This document shows positions 48,750 through 60,233 of a DNA stretch of 64,000 nucleotides, piece by piece. This stretch comes from Malania oleifera (Eukaryota; Streptophyta; Magnoliopsida; Santalales; Ximeniaceae), in contig NC_080423.1 of NCBI RefSeq assembly GCF_029873635.1, positions 104,265,773 to 104,329,772 on the forward strand, written 5' to 3'. Numbering within the stretch: position 1 is the first letter of the stretch; every line of letters begins with the position of its first letter. The notes beneath the pieces are model-generated. The model had not been told where the DNA came from. It did not search any database and saw only the letters and a program-made list of their open reading frames with translations. Both the position numbers and the translations under genes were made by a program.

Positions 48750-49450
48750 TTTATATACTTTTAGTTTACAAAATGTAATCAACCTCATGCCATGTACAAA
48801 TTGTTTGCACCAGAAGAGTCTATGGTCGGTTTGATACATATGGGTGAGCACCAATTTGACCCAAAAGCTTAATTATAATTTTTGAACTACATTCCTAACA
48901 GATAAAGTATTATATGCATGCGTCTTCTTAATAAAGTACAAAGAAAATCACTGTTGATAAAATATTTAGCATGCTAGAATGAAGTACATTAACATCGTGT
49001 TTAGAAGCATGAATTTTGAACCTTAAATTTGGATTTGAATAAATTTGTATACAATTTTATATTGTATCTTATCCAAATTTGATATAAATTCAAATCAAAT
49101 GATTTGGATAAAAGTGAAAATGATGCATATAAATATAAAAAAATTGTAATGATGAATTACATTTCATTTTTACAAACCAAACAAATTAATCAATCATCAA
49201 GAGTGGCACAGAGAGATGACTTAAATTATTGTATAAAGCCAACTGCATAAATAGTTAGTATGGAATGAGTGTGTTTGAAGTAGCTAAACCCTTAACTTTA
49301 ATGTCGAAAAGGGAGAGACAAAAAATAAAAAATTAAAAAACAAAAGCTTACGGTGTTTGATTTTTGTATCAAATTTCCTGAGAAAAGAAAAAGCTGAAAC
49401 AAGATTACAAACGTACCATCCAAGATTGCCAGCTAAATAATATATATAAT
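46741..49450. other. AT-rich intergenic DNA upstream of SEO, no gene seen
   Basis: There is no coding frame above 70 codons that looks real. It contains TA runs (48714-48748) and a weak foldback around 49020-49110 (TTTGGATTTGAATAAA against ATTCAAATCAAATGATTTGG). Distal SEO promoter elements may lie here, but nothing can be assigned. Confidence 0.4.
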
Positions 49451-49454
49451 TATA

Positions 49455-49599
49455 TAAATATATATATAAGGCAGTCTCTGTTCTCACTTCTCACTACTTC
49501 AAAACAAGACGACGTCGAGGAAGGAACCCAGGGCTTTCATCCTTGTTTTCGAGCTCGAAATTGACGACGTTTTGACCTTCTTCTTCTACTGGGGGTGCA

Positions 49600-49651
<52 letters not shown>

Positions 49652-49687
49652 CGTTCACTGAAGTGAAAAGTATACAGTAAAGTAAAT
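49455..49687 (+). promoter_or_regulatory. SEO core promoter and 5' UTR
   Basis: TATATATAAGG (49461-49471) is a good TATA box about 225 bp before the ATG. The presumed leader contains an (AT)n run (49602-49648), so leader length may vary between alleles. A TCTTCTTCTAC pyrimidine stretch lies in between. Confidence 0.5.
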
Positions 49688-49911
49688 ATGTCGACAAATC
49701 AGGGATTGTACGTCCAAAACAGTGGGTGTTTCTCCTCGTCATCGTCGGTGAAGTGGGAGGAAGAGGACGCCATTTTGGGGAGAGAGGTGTTGGCCACCCA
49801 TGCAGCTCTCACCCCTTCCACTAATGTGATCAAGAGTGTTGATGTCAAGTCCATCCTCCGCACTGTCAAGTCCATCGTCTACAGCTCCTCCTCCTTCATC
49901 TCCACTGTACG

Positions 49912-49981
<70 letters not shown>

Positions 49982-52950
49982 AATCCAGACTAAGGCGCCA
50001 AACAGGTAGAGCAGACCCATGCGAGATTCACAGACAAGAGAATTTAATGTATATGTTCTATGTACTTAATATTTTCTTGTAGAACACACGTATACAGGCT
50101 TGTCACGTTAACAGTTTAATTATATAGGAGGAGCATGTTTCAAGGGAAGATGCCTATTGTGGTGGTTGTTATGGCCGCCTCAATGAAGATGTGTTGGATG
50201 CCATTCAAAAGGTCACTTGTGAGGTAATCCTCTCAAACTAACTTCATATTGAAATAACTCAACACTTTAAGAAAAATTAAGAGAAGGATGTTGAGAAAAG
50301 AATTCAAAATATATCAAATTTGTAAAAAAAATTAGTTCTAGATATTGTCAGCCGATAATCAATTGTAGTTTTTGGTTTAACTAATTTATTTGTTATATAG
50401 ATGTGTTGCAACGCTCCGGTGGGGGCAACCACCATGGCGATACTGAAGCTGCTGTCCAACTTCGAGTGGGAAGCGAAACTGGCCATCCCACTGGCAGCCT
50501 TCGCCGTCAAGTACGGCGAATTCTTGATGGTAAACGGCCCACATCCGTTGCTTCCGAAGCCGGAGTATGCCTACTGGCACTGCCCGCCAGCGAACGCACT
50601 GGCCCAATCGGTGGATCTGCTGAGGCGCTGGGCGCTGCCGGATCTGTTAGAGATAGGCTCCGTGAAAAAGATGTTCGCCGGACTGATCGGGGGCGTGGTG
50701 GAGGTGACTACCCAGATGGTGAAGTTCAACGAGCTCAAACAGCACTACGTCGCAGTGCAGGAAATGTGTAGTGCGTCGGCGTCGGCGTCTGTCCACGATC
50801 TGCCCCTCCACATTTACCGGTTCATCAACGGCGTCGCTTTCTGCACTAGCATTTTGAGGTCCGTTTTTGGCTTTTGTTAGGCTTTCTTTATTGAGCAATG
50901 CTATTTTTTTACATGGGGTCCACCTTTCGTTTAAATACGTCAGATTTAACATAATTTTACTACATTAAATTTAATCTGTAGCTGTCACTAAACTGTCATT
51001 GCTAATTAATAGTCAACATTTTAAACCGTCACTGAAAGGTTTTTTTTTTTTTTTTTTTCTTGGTGGTGAAAGAAGAAGTGAGCTGGGGTTTAATGTTTAA
51101 TTTTTTTTCTTTTAATTATATATATAATTTAAAATATTTATTATGTATATATTTTAATATATTTATATGTATTGTATATAACATTATAAATAAATATGTA
51201 TATTAATTCAGTCCAGATAATCTTTGGTTCGGGATCAATACAAACCAAAATCCAATTGATAATCGAAATCTGTAAAAAATCTGAACCGGAACCAAACCAA
51301 AAAAATCGAATAACTGAATTTTCAGCTTGATTCGATTCGTGTTTCAAATATTTTTGAATAGCCTCAAACAATCCTATTTCATCTCATCTTCTGAGGTAGT
51401 GTGTAATGTGGATCCAAACTAATGACACTAAGGATTTTATTTTCTATTAAACTTTTTAAAACTATGGGGGTGGGCCTTGGCTGAGAAGGCCCTCTTAAGT
51501 GTTTGGAATGATCCTAAAATATAAATACGGATTTTTAGAATTAATATATTATTAATGAAATTAAGTAAAAATAATTAAAATTGTGACGTTCGTGACGTGC
51601 GAGTGTTCTTGCCAAACATGGGATTAGGGTGGTGGAGTTGTTGGTAATAATTTTAATCCATAAATCTAACATCCCAAGATCATCATGTTATTTAATTAAG
51701 AAAACTAAACACGGAATAAATACCTAAATCCATACTAAATGTAGAATAAATATATGGATCCATAGACGTGTCTGATTTGATTGTCCAACAGCCTTTAGCG
51801 AAGAGTTTTAATCTTCCACAGTCAAATTCTTAAGTGCCTTACTCGTGTTCTTCTTTTTAGATGGGGAAAAGAAAGAACGTGAAAACTATTTCTGATTTGA
51901 TTTGGGGACCATGATCCTATTATTTTTTTTTCTATATATACAAAGTTAAGTTTAGAAGTCCATCAATTCTAAATTAACTTAGTAATGAACTTCTATACAT
52001 TACAAAGTTTATATCTAATAGATGTTAAAATAGTCTAATAAAATAATTATTCTTAAATATGTGAGCCCACAATAGGAAATTAAAATTTCCTAACAAGATT
52101 AACTCCATGCGTGCACTGAGTGTGGGGTTTGAATACTATTGAGATAAAAAGTTTGAAGATGCCCATATAATGAAATTGAATTGAATTTATTTGTCACTAT
52201 TTCATTAAAATTTTAATAGTTGGTATTGAGGTGACAAAAAATATAATAAAAAATAACTAAAAAGAAATTGTGTGATGATAGTTTGAGGTCAACTTAATGT
52301 TTGTTTCAGTTCTGTCTTGTTTTTTTCTTTTAAAAAATTTACTGCAACACTGGAGCACCAAATTTGAGCTTATAGAAACTTTGTTACATAAATTATGCTG
52401 ATATAATATTCTTCAATAATTAATTGGATAAAAGATATTCACCGTACTTGAGGTTTGGCAAAAAGACAAAGACTTTCCCTGTGATTTCAAAAATTTCATG
52501 GACTTTCTTTAAGGTTTGTAAAAAAAATGACACAAACCTACTCCAAGGTTTCAAAAATGTCATTAATTCCTTTGAGATTTGTCAAAAAGACACAACTCTC
52601 CCTTAAAAAAATTATCTTTTTGTAAAATGTAAGGCAATGTTGGTGTATTTTTAACAAACCTTAGGGAAGGTTTCAGGGAAGGTTTTTGAAATTTTTGATA
52701 CCTCGGAAGACGCCATAATCTTTTTGTCAAACCTCAAAAGAGGTTAGTGTCTTTTACCCTAATTAATAATTTAAAAATGACCCATTTCCTTTAACAGCTC
52801 TAGAATACAGCCAGTGCAAGTTACAGAGTTTCAAACCTTGGCCGTCGACATTGAAAGGAGGAGAAGGAATTTTGAATATCAACTTTTACTTTCTCATCAG
52901 CGTAATGGTGAGTCTTAACTTCAATTCTTTGCATTCACTAAAAATTATCT

Positions 52951-53011
<61 letters not shown>

Positions 53012-56000
53012 TTATCATTAACTTATTTGTTATATCTCTAACATTTAGATTTTAACATGTTAGAAATGAATTATTATAATTAAGATGATAGACCAAAAAG
53101 TTTAAGTAAAATGATTTTTAATTAAATTAAATTTTGAATAAAGATATTTGAAGATGAAAAAATTGAACATAAAAGATAAAGAGTCTTTTTTTGTTTTGTT
53201 TAAACACCCCAAATTTATTGATTGCTCTCGCTTATGGCGGAGAAAAACCGTGGTTACAAACATATCACAAGGGATATACAAAGAAACTAGCAAAACCATC
53301 CCATGCCACAGAACCAACACAAGCCTAATGAAACCCGAACCAATATCCAACTAAATCAAACTAAACAAGACCATATGAATCAAAGCAAAACAAACACAAT
53401 AAAACTTAAGGAAAATATAGGAGAACCAACTGATGACATTAAACAAAACCGAAGGTTTGGAATACTCATCTTATTCATACGAATTAGACCTCTCATTTTA
53501 CTCCACAACACATCACCTACAAAATATTTCCTTGTGTTGCCTCCCTTGTCTTGACGAGCCAAATAATCTACCACCCGATTAACTTATCTAAATTGGTGCT
53601 TTATAGAGAACTGAAAGCCTTGTAGCTCCTCCTCTAACAATTACCAAAAGTCCCATAAGTACTAGGAAGAACAAATCTTAGATGTGAGCCAACCCACCAC
53701 CAATTCCGAGTCACTTTCAATACAAATATTCTAATATCTCAACTCTTTATAGAGCTGAACACTACTAGTAAGAGCCTGCAACTCCGCTCCATTATTAGTA
53801 CTTGACTCAAATTTTTCAGAAAGAGTGGCCTTAATATTACCTGTAGGAGGCTTTTCCCAGACTACTTTTTGAGGAGTTATAACCTTCAAAGTTTTCATTT
53901 TCACTTAGAACTCTTCCAATAAATTCTTATCAATAGAAGGCAGAGAACCCTTCACGCCTTCTACAATTTTAGTGAGCCAAGACCTCACCGATAACCAAAC
54001 TGCATTTCCTAACTCATGCCTATCTTCTATGCGAGCTTTACAACGTTTGAGCCAAAGGCTCCAAGAAATCATAGTAGGTAACAAACCAATGATTGTACCT
54101 TTTTGGGATGATTTTTTGGTACATCTAAACCTTCTACTAATTTTTACGCTCTAAGGTTCATCCTCAAAGTTTAGGATTCCCAAGACAGACGTTGCTCTCT
54201 TCCAAACCATACTTGCAATGGAGCCCATACTCAGAACATGATTGAGAGATTCCTCCTTTTTATCCATGCAGCAGTAGCAATAAGAGACCATATCAACTCC
54301 CAGTTTCCTCACTCTCTCATCTACAAGAAGACATTGGAACATAACTTTCCACATACACATCGATACTTTCTTAGGTAGAAGTTTATGCTAGACCCACTCC
54401 ATCCACGGGTACTGATCCCTTTTAATTATTATCACTTCCCATGTCGAGGCAGTTGAAAAATTTCTATCTATGGATGGCTTCCAAATAAACACATCAGGCC
54501 TCGATTTGTTCTTTATAGACGACAACAAAATCTCATCCGTTTTGGGGACCCCTACCAAATCTTTCAGTATATCAGTATCCCAATTCTCTGACTCTCAGCA
54601 ATCTTGAATCTTAAACTTAGGATATTGGACCATGCGAGAACACTCCGCAAGGGGACCACTACTCAACCACTTATCAAACCAAAAAGAAGTTTTTCCTTCT
54701 TTAACCTTCACATAAACATTCTCATAGACTTTTGGAAAGATCTTCAAGATTGTCTTCCAAAATCGATAGTGCTTAGGAGTATAATTGATAGAACTCATGT
54801 GACCTGATTTAACATATTTAGCCTTAAAGAAATGGGTCCAAAGATTATCTAACGTCATCAGTCTCCAAGCAAACTTCATGTGAAAAGATCTTTGAACATT
54901 TACTATTCAATCAATAGCAATATATATATATATAAAATAAAAATAAGTGTTAACGTAGAATAATCCTTTTTCTACATATGAATAAAGTGTAATTTTTTTT
55001 TTAATAATTACATCATCAAATATATTGCAGCTCGTCAAATCTTCACAAACACCTTTACAACATCCCATACTACAATTACTACAAATGTGATAGATATGTT
55101 GATATGCTCTATGGTCAATCAACCACCACTCCGTGACTGCTGTTCTGGAGAATGGGTAAGTGGTCGTTCTTAATTATATGATTTCAATCTAATCGCCACT
55201 TTAATCTTTAATTGTATCCTTTATTTGGTTATTGATTTCCATATGTAGTAACAGTATATATATTAAGCAGGTTAACATTGAAGTACTGAGGGGAAAGAAA
55301 GTGTTCTTGTTCATATCCAATCTTAACATCTTTGATGAAGAGTTAGAAATTTTGAGAGAGAAGTTTGAAATGTTGCATAAAAGAGAAGGTGGGTTTTGTG
55401 TAATGGTGTGGCTTCCCATCACAACAGTGGACCTAATTAAAGACACAACATTTAATAATAAGAGAATGAAGATGATAGGGTACACAGTGCGCCACCCTTT
55501 ACTGCCTGATGCTTGGGGTAGCAATGAGGAGGCCACTTTGGTGGCAGTGGACCAAGAAGGGAAGGTAATGTGCCCTAATGCCCTACACACGTTTCGAATT
55601 TGGGGCTGTAAGGCACTGCAATTCAGTGGATTTAAGGAGAGAGAGCTGTGGCGGGAAGAGAAGTGGGGCATTCGACTTTTGTTAGATACTGTTGATTCCT
55701 TCACATTGAATGAGGTATGTATGAGTATATGCTTCACATTGAATGAAGTATGTATGAATATAAGTGTGTTTTATATTATAGAATTTAATATTTTGAAAAT
55801 TCATCTTAAATAATGTCTCAATTAGACACATGAGTGAGTCTCGCAACCTTGTACCCATTAAAATATCACCCGAGATGTTGGTTGATTATTTTGCGTTTGC
55901 AAATGCCATTTCGTTTTACAACCTTGAACTTTTTTCCTCTAATGAATCAATCCATTTCCTCCTTTATCAGAGAAGGAGCGATGACTTGATTTGTCTATAC

Positions 56001-56612
56001 GGAGGTGTGAAGGAGGAATGGCTTCGAGACTTCCAAAGAGAAGCAACCAAACTCATGAACCAAAGGGATATGATCTATGTGGGAAAATCCAACTCCACCA
56101 AGGAACAAATCTCAACCCTCTTAACCCACTGCAACACCATAGACACGTGGAGGCATTACAAGACCGTCCGCCACTTCTGGGCTCGCCTCACCAGCATCCT
56201 CCATGTGGGCCACCAGCTGGTGCATGTGGGTGAGAATGACGTTGTTTTGAATGAAGCTAAGAGCCTTTTGGCCCTCGATGGCCATAGGGAGGGATGGGCC
56301 CTGTTTGGCACTGTGGGAGGGTCGGAGATGGTGGCAGCGGCCGGAGAGTCGATTCTCCCAGCGCTGAAGAGGTGTGCGGAGAGGCAGGTAGTCGAGACAA
56401 GCGGAAGGAGCATGATTCTGGTGGCGTTGAAGGAGTGTATTGGCAGTAGTAACAACGTGGGTATTATGTGGCCACAGGCGGCAAACCATTGTTGCTGTAT
56501 GGCGATGGCGAGGGACTTTGATTGCAAGTACTCGAAGAACCCAATGGGCACTCAGTGCAGCCAAACAATGGCTCCACACACAATGTCCCGATGCTGCTGC
56601 AGGCACCCTTGA
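49688..56612 (+). CDS. SEO: Sieve element occlusion (SEO/P-protein) family protein, 7 exons
   Basis: Exons: 49688-49906, 50128-50223, 50401-50858, 52798-52907, 55031-55155, 55271-55714, 55971-56612. All are GT-AG and in frame, giving 697 residues, within the usual family range. The N-terminal SEO domain (about 25-300) includes DAILGREVLATH, CEMCCNAP, TTMAILKLLSNFEWEAK and LAAFAVKYGEF. The central thioredoxin-fold-like part starts VNIEVLRGKKVFLFIS (about 337). The C-terminal SEO domain (about 470-690) includes LICLYGG, DMIYVGKSN, HFWARL and a Cys-rich end (SRCCCRHP). SEO proteins form the P-protein filaments of phloem sieve elements that seal sieve plates after wounding; the role here is inferred from family. 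Exon 5 is the most divergent part. A duplicated donor region ends exon 6 (55699-55764). Intron 3 holds a MITE and intron 4 an antisense LINE. Confidence 0.92.
49915..49974. repeat. Compound (CT)n(CA)n microsatellite at SEO intron 1 start
   Basis: A CT run followed directly by a CA run, beginning 8 bp after the intron 1 donor (49907). Confidence 0.97.
52425..52759. mobile_element. MITE in SEO intron 3 with 8-bp target duplication
   Basis: It is flanked by TAATTAAT at 52417-52424 and 52760-52767. Termini TGGATAAAAG and CTTTTACCC are imperfect inverted repeats. The inner arms TGAGGTTTGGCAAAAAGAC and TTTTTGTCAAACCTCAAAAG extend the foldback. An 8-bp duplication suits hAT-type mobilisation. It is 335 bp long. 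A relative sits in PIMT intron 3. Confidence 0.75.
52958..53007. repeat. (CT)n microsatellite in SEO intron 4
   Basis: About 50 bp of CT starting 50 bp after the exon 4 donor. Confidence 0.96.
53110..54900 (-). mobile_element. L1-type LINE, 5' truncated, antisense in SEO intron 4
   Basis: Reading -, the order is the post-RT region (FWKTILKIFPKVYENVYVKV, SFWFDKWL; 54879-54600), the RT zinc-binding region (MCMWKVMFQCLLVDERV with a Cys-rich segment after it; 54360-54150), and an RNase H-like domain (NICIESDSELVVGWL, NRVVDYLARQ; about 53900-53400). This is the 3' end of a plant L1 with RNase H. The frame is broken several times. The RT core and ORF1 are absent. Confidence 0.8.
55699..55764 (+). 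repeat. 33-bp tandem duplication spanning the SEO exon 6 donor
   Basis: 55699-55731 and 55732-55764 differ at three positions. Each copy contains ATTGAATGA followed by R then GTATGTATGA, so both carry a usable GT donor (55715 and 55748). The segment between is open and in frame, so use of the second donor would add 11 residues. Confidence 0.9.
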
Positions 56613-57530
56613 GTAATTAATTTTCGGGCTACTTCATGTTTTTCAAAACATATTTTGCTACTTCAGATTGTCTTTTCTGCTTTGAGGTCAATATTTTATG
56701 ACTGAATTAAGTTGTTGGTTCAAGTTTAAAAGAAGGGAGGTTGATCCTTCTAATGGCACTCCTTTAAGTTGAGGCAAGTTGATCTCAAAAATATTTTTCA
56801 AGTAAAAAGAGTGTAATCATCCACAAATTTTTTTTCAAAAGCATCAAATGTCACTATTGAATGTTCTATTTGCGTATCTGTTATTTTGGGTCTCCTAAGA
56901 TGGAGGATGGGATGCAAGGTGCTTGACCTCGCTTTGTTTACCTAAACGGTGCCAATTCTTTTTCTTACATGCATCTCATTAAATTAATCTGCTGATGGAC
57001 CTTGAAAGTGGGGTAGCTGCATCATTTTGAGACTTTTTGAGGTGGGACAAACTTCGTGTTTTTGAATTGAATTTCAGATGGACACAAAGGATTCAATACC
57101 AAAATTGGGTGTTAATTGGAAAAAAAAAAGAAAAGAAAAGAGAATCATATGTCATCATGATGTAATTTGAGAACGTCCAATATTAATTAGGCACTATTTA
57201 TAAAGTAGGTGTGCAGGGAGAGAATTTTTTAAATTTAAAAATCGAAATTGATTTTCATGTATCTTTCTCAACGTGAGCAACAAGAAAGATTACAATAGGT
57301 ATTTAAGCCCTGTTAGACAGAGAAAAAAAAAGGCAAGAATATATTTTTTGTGCAAAGGGAATTGTGCAGGAAATAAAGGAGAAGGTAGAGACAAATCTCC
57401 ATGTTGCCTTGACTTGTAGGATCAGATCTTCACGCACAGATTTGGTGCATCAAATCTCCACAAATCTTGAATCTTCCTCATTAAATGACGAATCTCCACA
57501 AATCTTAACGGATTGATGAGCATGCCAATT
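56613..57530. other. SEO 3' UTR and flank, no further gene
   Basis: The first 200-300 bp are probable 3' UTR. The remainder is AT-rich with an A-rich run near 57121-57140. Nothing else was recognised up to the target duplication GTGAA (57531-57535) of the following LTR. Confidence 0.45.
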
Positions 57531-58183
57531 GTGAATGTAACGACCTGCTATTTATTATCCAGTTCTGTTTTTTTTTTTTTACTATGAAATTTATAATGCT
57601 CTAATACCATGCTGTAACGACATGCTATTTACTTTCCAGTTCTGTTTTTTTTTTTTTTTTTTTTTCTACTATGAAATTTATAATGCTCTGATATCAATTG
57701 GATTAAACCAAACCAACAACCTAAGCATCGAGAAGTTGAATTCATATAAACACAACCATATATAAATATGCACAATACCAGAGAGCTACAGTATTCCCAA
57801 ACTATACATATATGACTGTTTCCCAAAATACCCTCAACTGGACTAGGGCTATACAAAAATACTCCCAAAAATACTCACTCGACTGATAGGGTGGTGCCGA
57901 AACCCCTTTACCTGCGAGCCTGATCTGCTGGCCTACTTGGATCGCCTGAAAAATGTTAGTTTGATAGGATGAGATGACGTTCAGTGAGATGAAATATGCT
58001 ATTACTAGCGTGTGGCAAATGAGTTACAATACTATGAAAAATATGTTTCTATATAATCATGTATAACTGAATCTGTAAATACAGTACAAATAATATAAAC
58101 CACCATTTTTTTGCATGTTACTTAACACATCTATATTTTAGGTTTCTATACATAATACTTTTAATATATATACATATATTCCT

Positions 58184-59291
58184 TGTGAAAGGACCCGAAA
58201 AATAATGATATTTAAATATTAAAGAGAGAGGGAAATGGAAACAGAAACAGAAGGAGGCAGCAGGCTTCGTCGACGACATTGCATTTTGGATGGAATAATA
58301 CGAAAATTTTACACAAGGCCTCGTTGACGAACACAAGGAGTTCGTCAACGAGCTCGTAAGTATCGTCGACGAAGCCACGCCTCATTGACGAGAAGATGCT
58401 GAGAGGGGTTTTTGGACAGTTTGAAATTCGTCGACGAAATTATTGAAGGACTCATCGACGAGGTGACGTGTCTCGTCGACGAATCCAACTCTATAAATAG
58501 TGAAAACCCAGATTTTTATGAAATTTCAGCACAGGAAATCTTCTTTTCTCTCTCTCTACGTCCCTTTCTCATTCTCTCTTCGATTCCAGGCCCATTTCTT
58601 GCCGAATTGAAGATCTGAGGCTGCCACGACACTCCTGGCGAAGTTCTCTGCAAATCTGCCGGAGCTAGTCATTGGAGAAGTTGATTTGGATTTCGTTCCA
58701 ATCTCACGGTAAGGTATTTTATTCAGTATTTTTTTCCCTCAGTTGTGAGAAATACAATACACGAAGAAATACTTATGTTTTGTTCTGGAGGAATTGATTT
58801 TTCAGGGTGTCGAGTGGAGAACTCTGTGGGTATAGGGCCAGAATTTAGTAGGGGCTTGACTTTTCAGAGTTAAATAAAGTACGGGAAATATGCTATGCTA
58901 GGGTTTTAAGAATATTAACAGAGCTTTCATAGATACATATATACCAGTTATTATGCAGTTTTTACAGAACAAATGTTTTAATGTTGTGTGGCCTGAGTAG
59001 ATATTTTCCTGATGAAAAATGTGTACAGTACTTCAGCATATCAAGTTATATAGCATGTACATACAATTATTCACAGATGATTAACAAATAAATTTATATA
59101 GATTTTATTCAGTTCAATATATATCATAGTTTTTTATAAAATGCTATGTTTTCCTGAATACCATAACACACAGTTTATAAAGACAGATTATACAGTTATA
59201 GCATCGAGATGCTACAGTTACTCAGATTTTACAGTATTTACAGTACAAAATTATAGCGTTATGGTTATTTTGGAAACATGATGAAAACAGT

Positions 59292-59348
<57 letters not shown>

Positions 59349-60233
59349 TGTACTTATATATAATATTAGATCCCTGTGGAGATATTACAAACAGATATAG
59401 TTTACAGAGCACGGCATCGTTGCTATATATAGATAGAGTGTAACCACATATCTCAGATGGTGTGACGATACTGTCTAATCGTGCTCGGAGAGGATGCAGC
59501 TCCCAAATACACTGAGTAGAGGGGGCCGGTTAGACGAGGTAGCAGCCAGTCCCGCGCTTAGGAGTGGATGCAGTTTGACCGGCCTGAGGTAGTGCAGAGT
59601 ATGATGACTTACCTAGAGGGCCGACCAGGTTAAGTCCCGCCTACGAGCTGCATAACCCTGTTATGAGGGGTCAAATCATGACATACATAGTCCTAGGGAA
59701 AGAACACAATTATGTATATGTATACAATTTTATAGTTTTTATTGTATATAGTATGTTATAGCAGTATGAATGATAGAAAGTTTAGATGATACAAATGTTT
59801 TAAGTTTTTATACATGTGTTTTATAGATTTGTCAAATCATGCAGTTTTAAATACTATTATTATAATTTTATGACTCGATCGCCACACACTAGTAATAACA
59901 TATTTCCACTTACTGAGCGTCGACCTATCCCATTACTTTAACATTTTTTTCAGGTGAGCCAGCTAGGCGAGCAAATCAGGCTCGCGAATAGAGATCCCTT
60001 GGTCACCCTAGTTATAGGGTAAGTTTTGTGTAGGGTTTTGTATTTTTGGATAGTTAACACTGGAGAGAAAGATGTATTATGTAGCTATGGTTGAAATACT
60101 GAATTCTGGTATTGTATATACATGTATATGTGGTTATGAGATTTATGTTTTCCACTGCATAGGGGTGCCCATTATATTCAAAAATTAGAGTAATTTATTT
60201 AAAAAAAAATGAAAAAATTTTGAGGATGTTACA
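58184..60233 (+). mobile_element. LTR nested in opposite orientation inside 57536-61662
   Basis: It starts TGTGAAAGGACCC and ends GGATGTTACA, 2050 bp. It is the same family as 4305-6348, by its opening, its GTCGACGA array (58265-58490) and TATAAATAG at 58493. The host LTR resumes with matching sequence on each side. The flanks TTCCT and CCCTA overlap only imperfectly, so the target duplication has decayed. A (TA)n run lies at 59298-59346. Confidence 0.85.
58262..58502 (+). promoter_or_regulatory. Palindrome array plus TATA box of the LTR promoter
   Basis: About eight copies of TCGTCGACGA or one-base variants (TCGTTGACGA, TCGTCAACGA, TCATCGACGA) lie at irregular 20-45 bp spacing. The last reads GAGGTGACGTGTCTCG with an ACGT core (bZIP-type), followed by TCGTCGACGAATCC and the TATA box TATAAATAG about 15 bp on. 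The same order occurs in the sibling LTRs. Confidence 0.6.

Noticed and set aside
50386-50952. ORFs in other frames and on minus over SEO exon 3
   Set aside because: They are shadows of the exon 3 frame, which carries clear SEO-domain residues.
55830-55970. ATG-started N-terminal part of the last SEO ORF
   Set aside because: A strong pyrimidine tract and CAG acceptor at 55970 give the spacing expected between LLLDTVD and LICLYGG. The upstream part is intron read-through.
56121-56606. Long minus ORFs opposite SEO exon 7
   Set aside because: They are antisense shadows of a GC-richer exon with no family resemblance.
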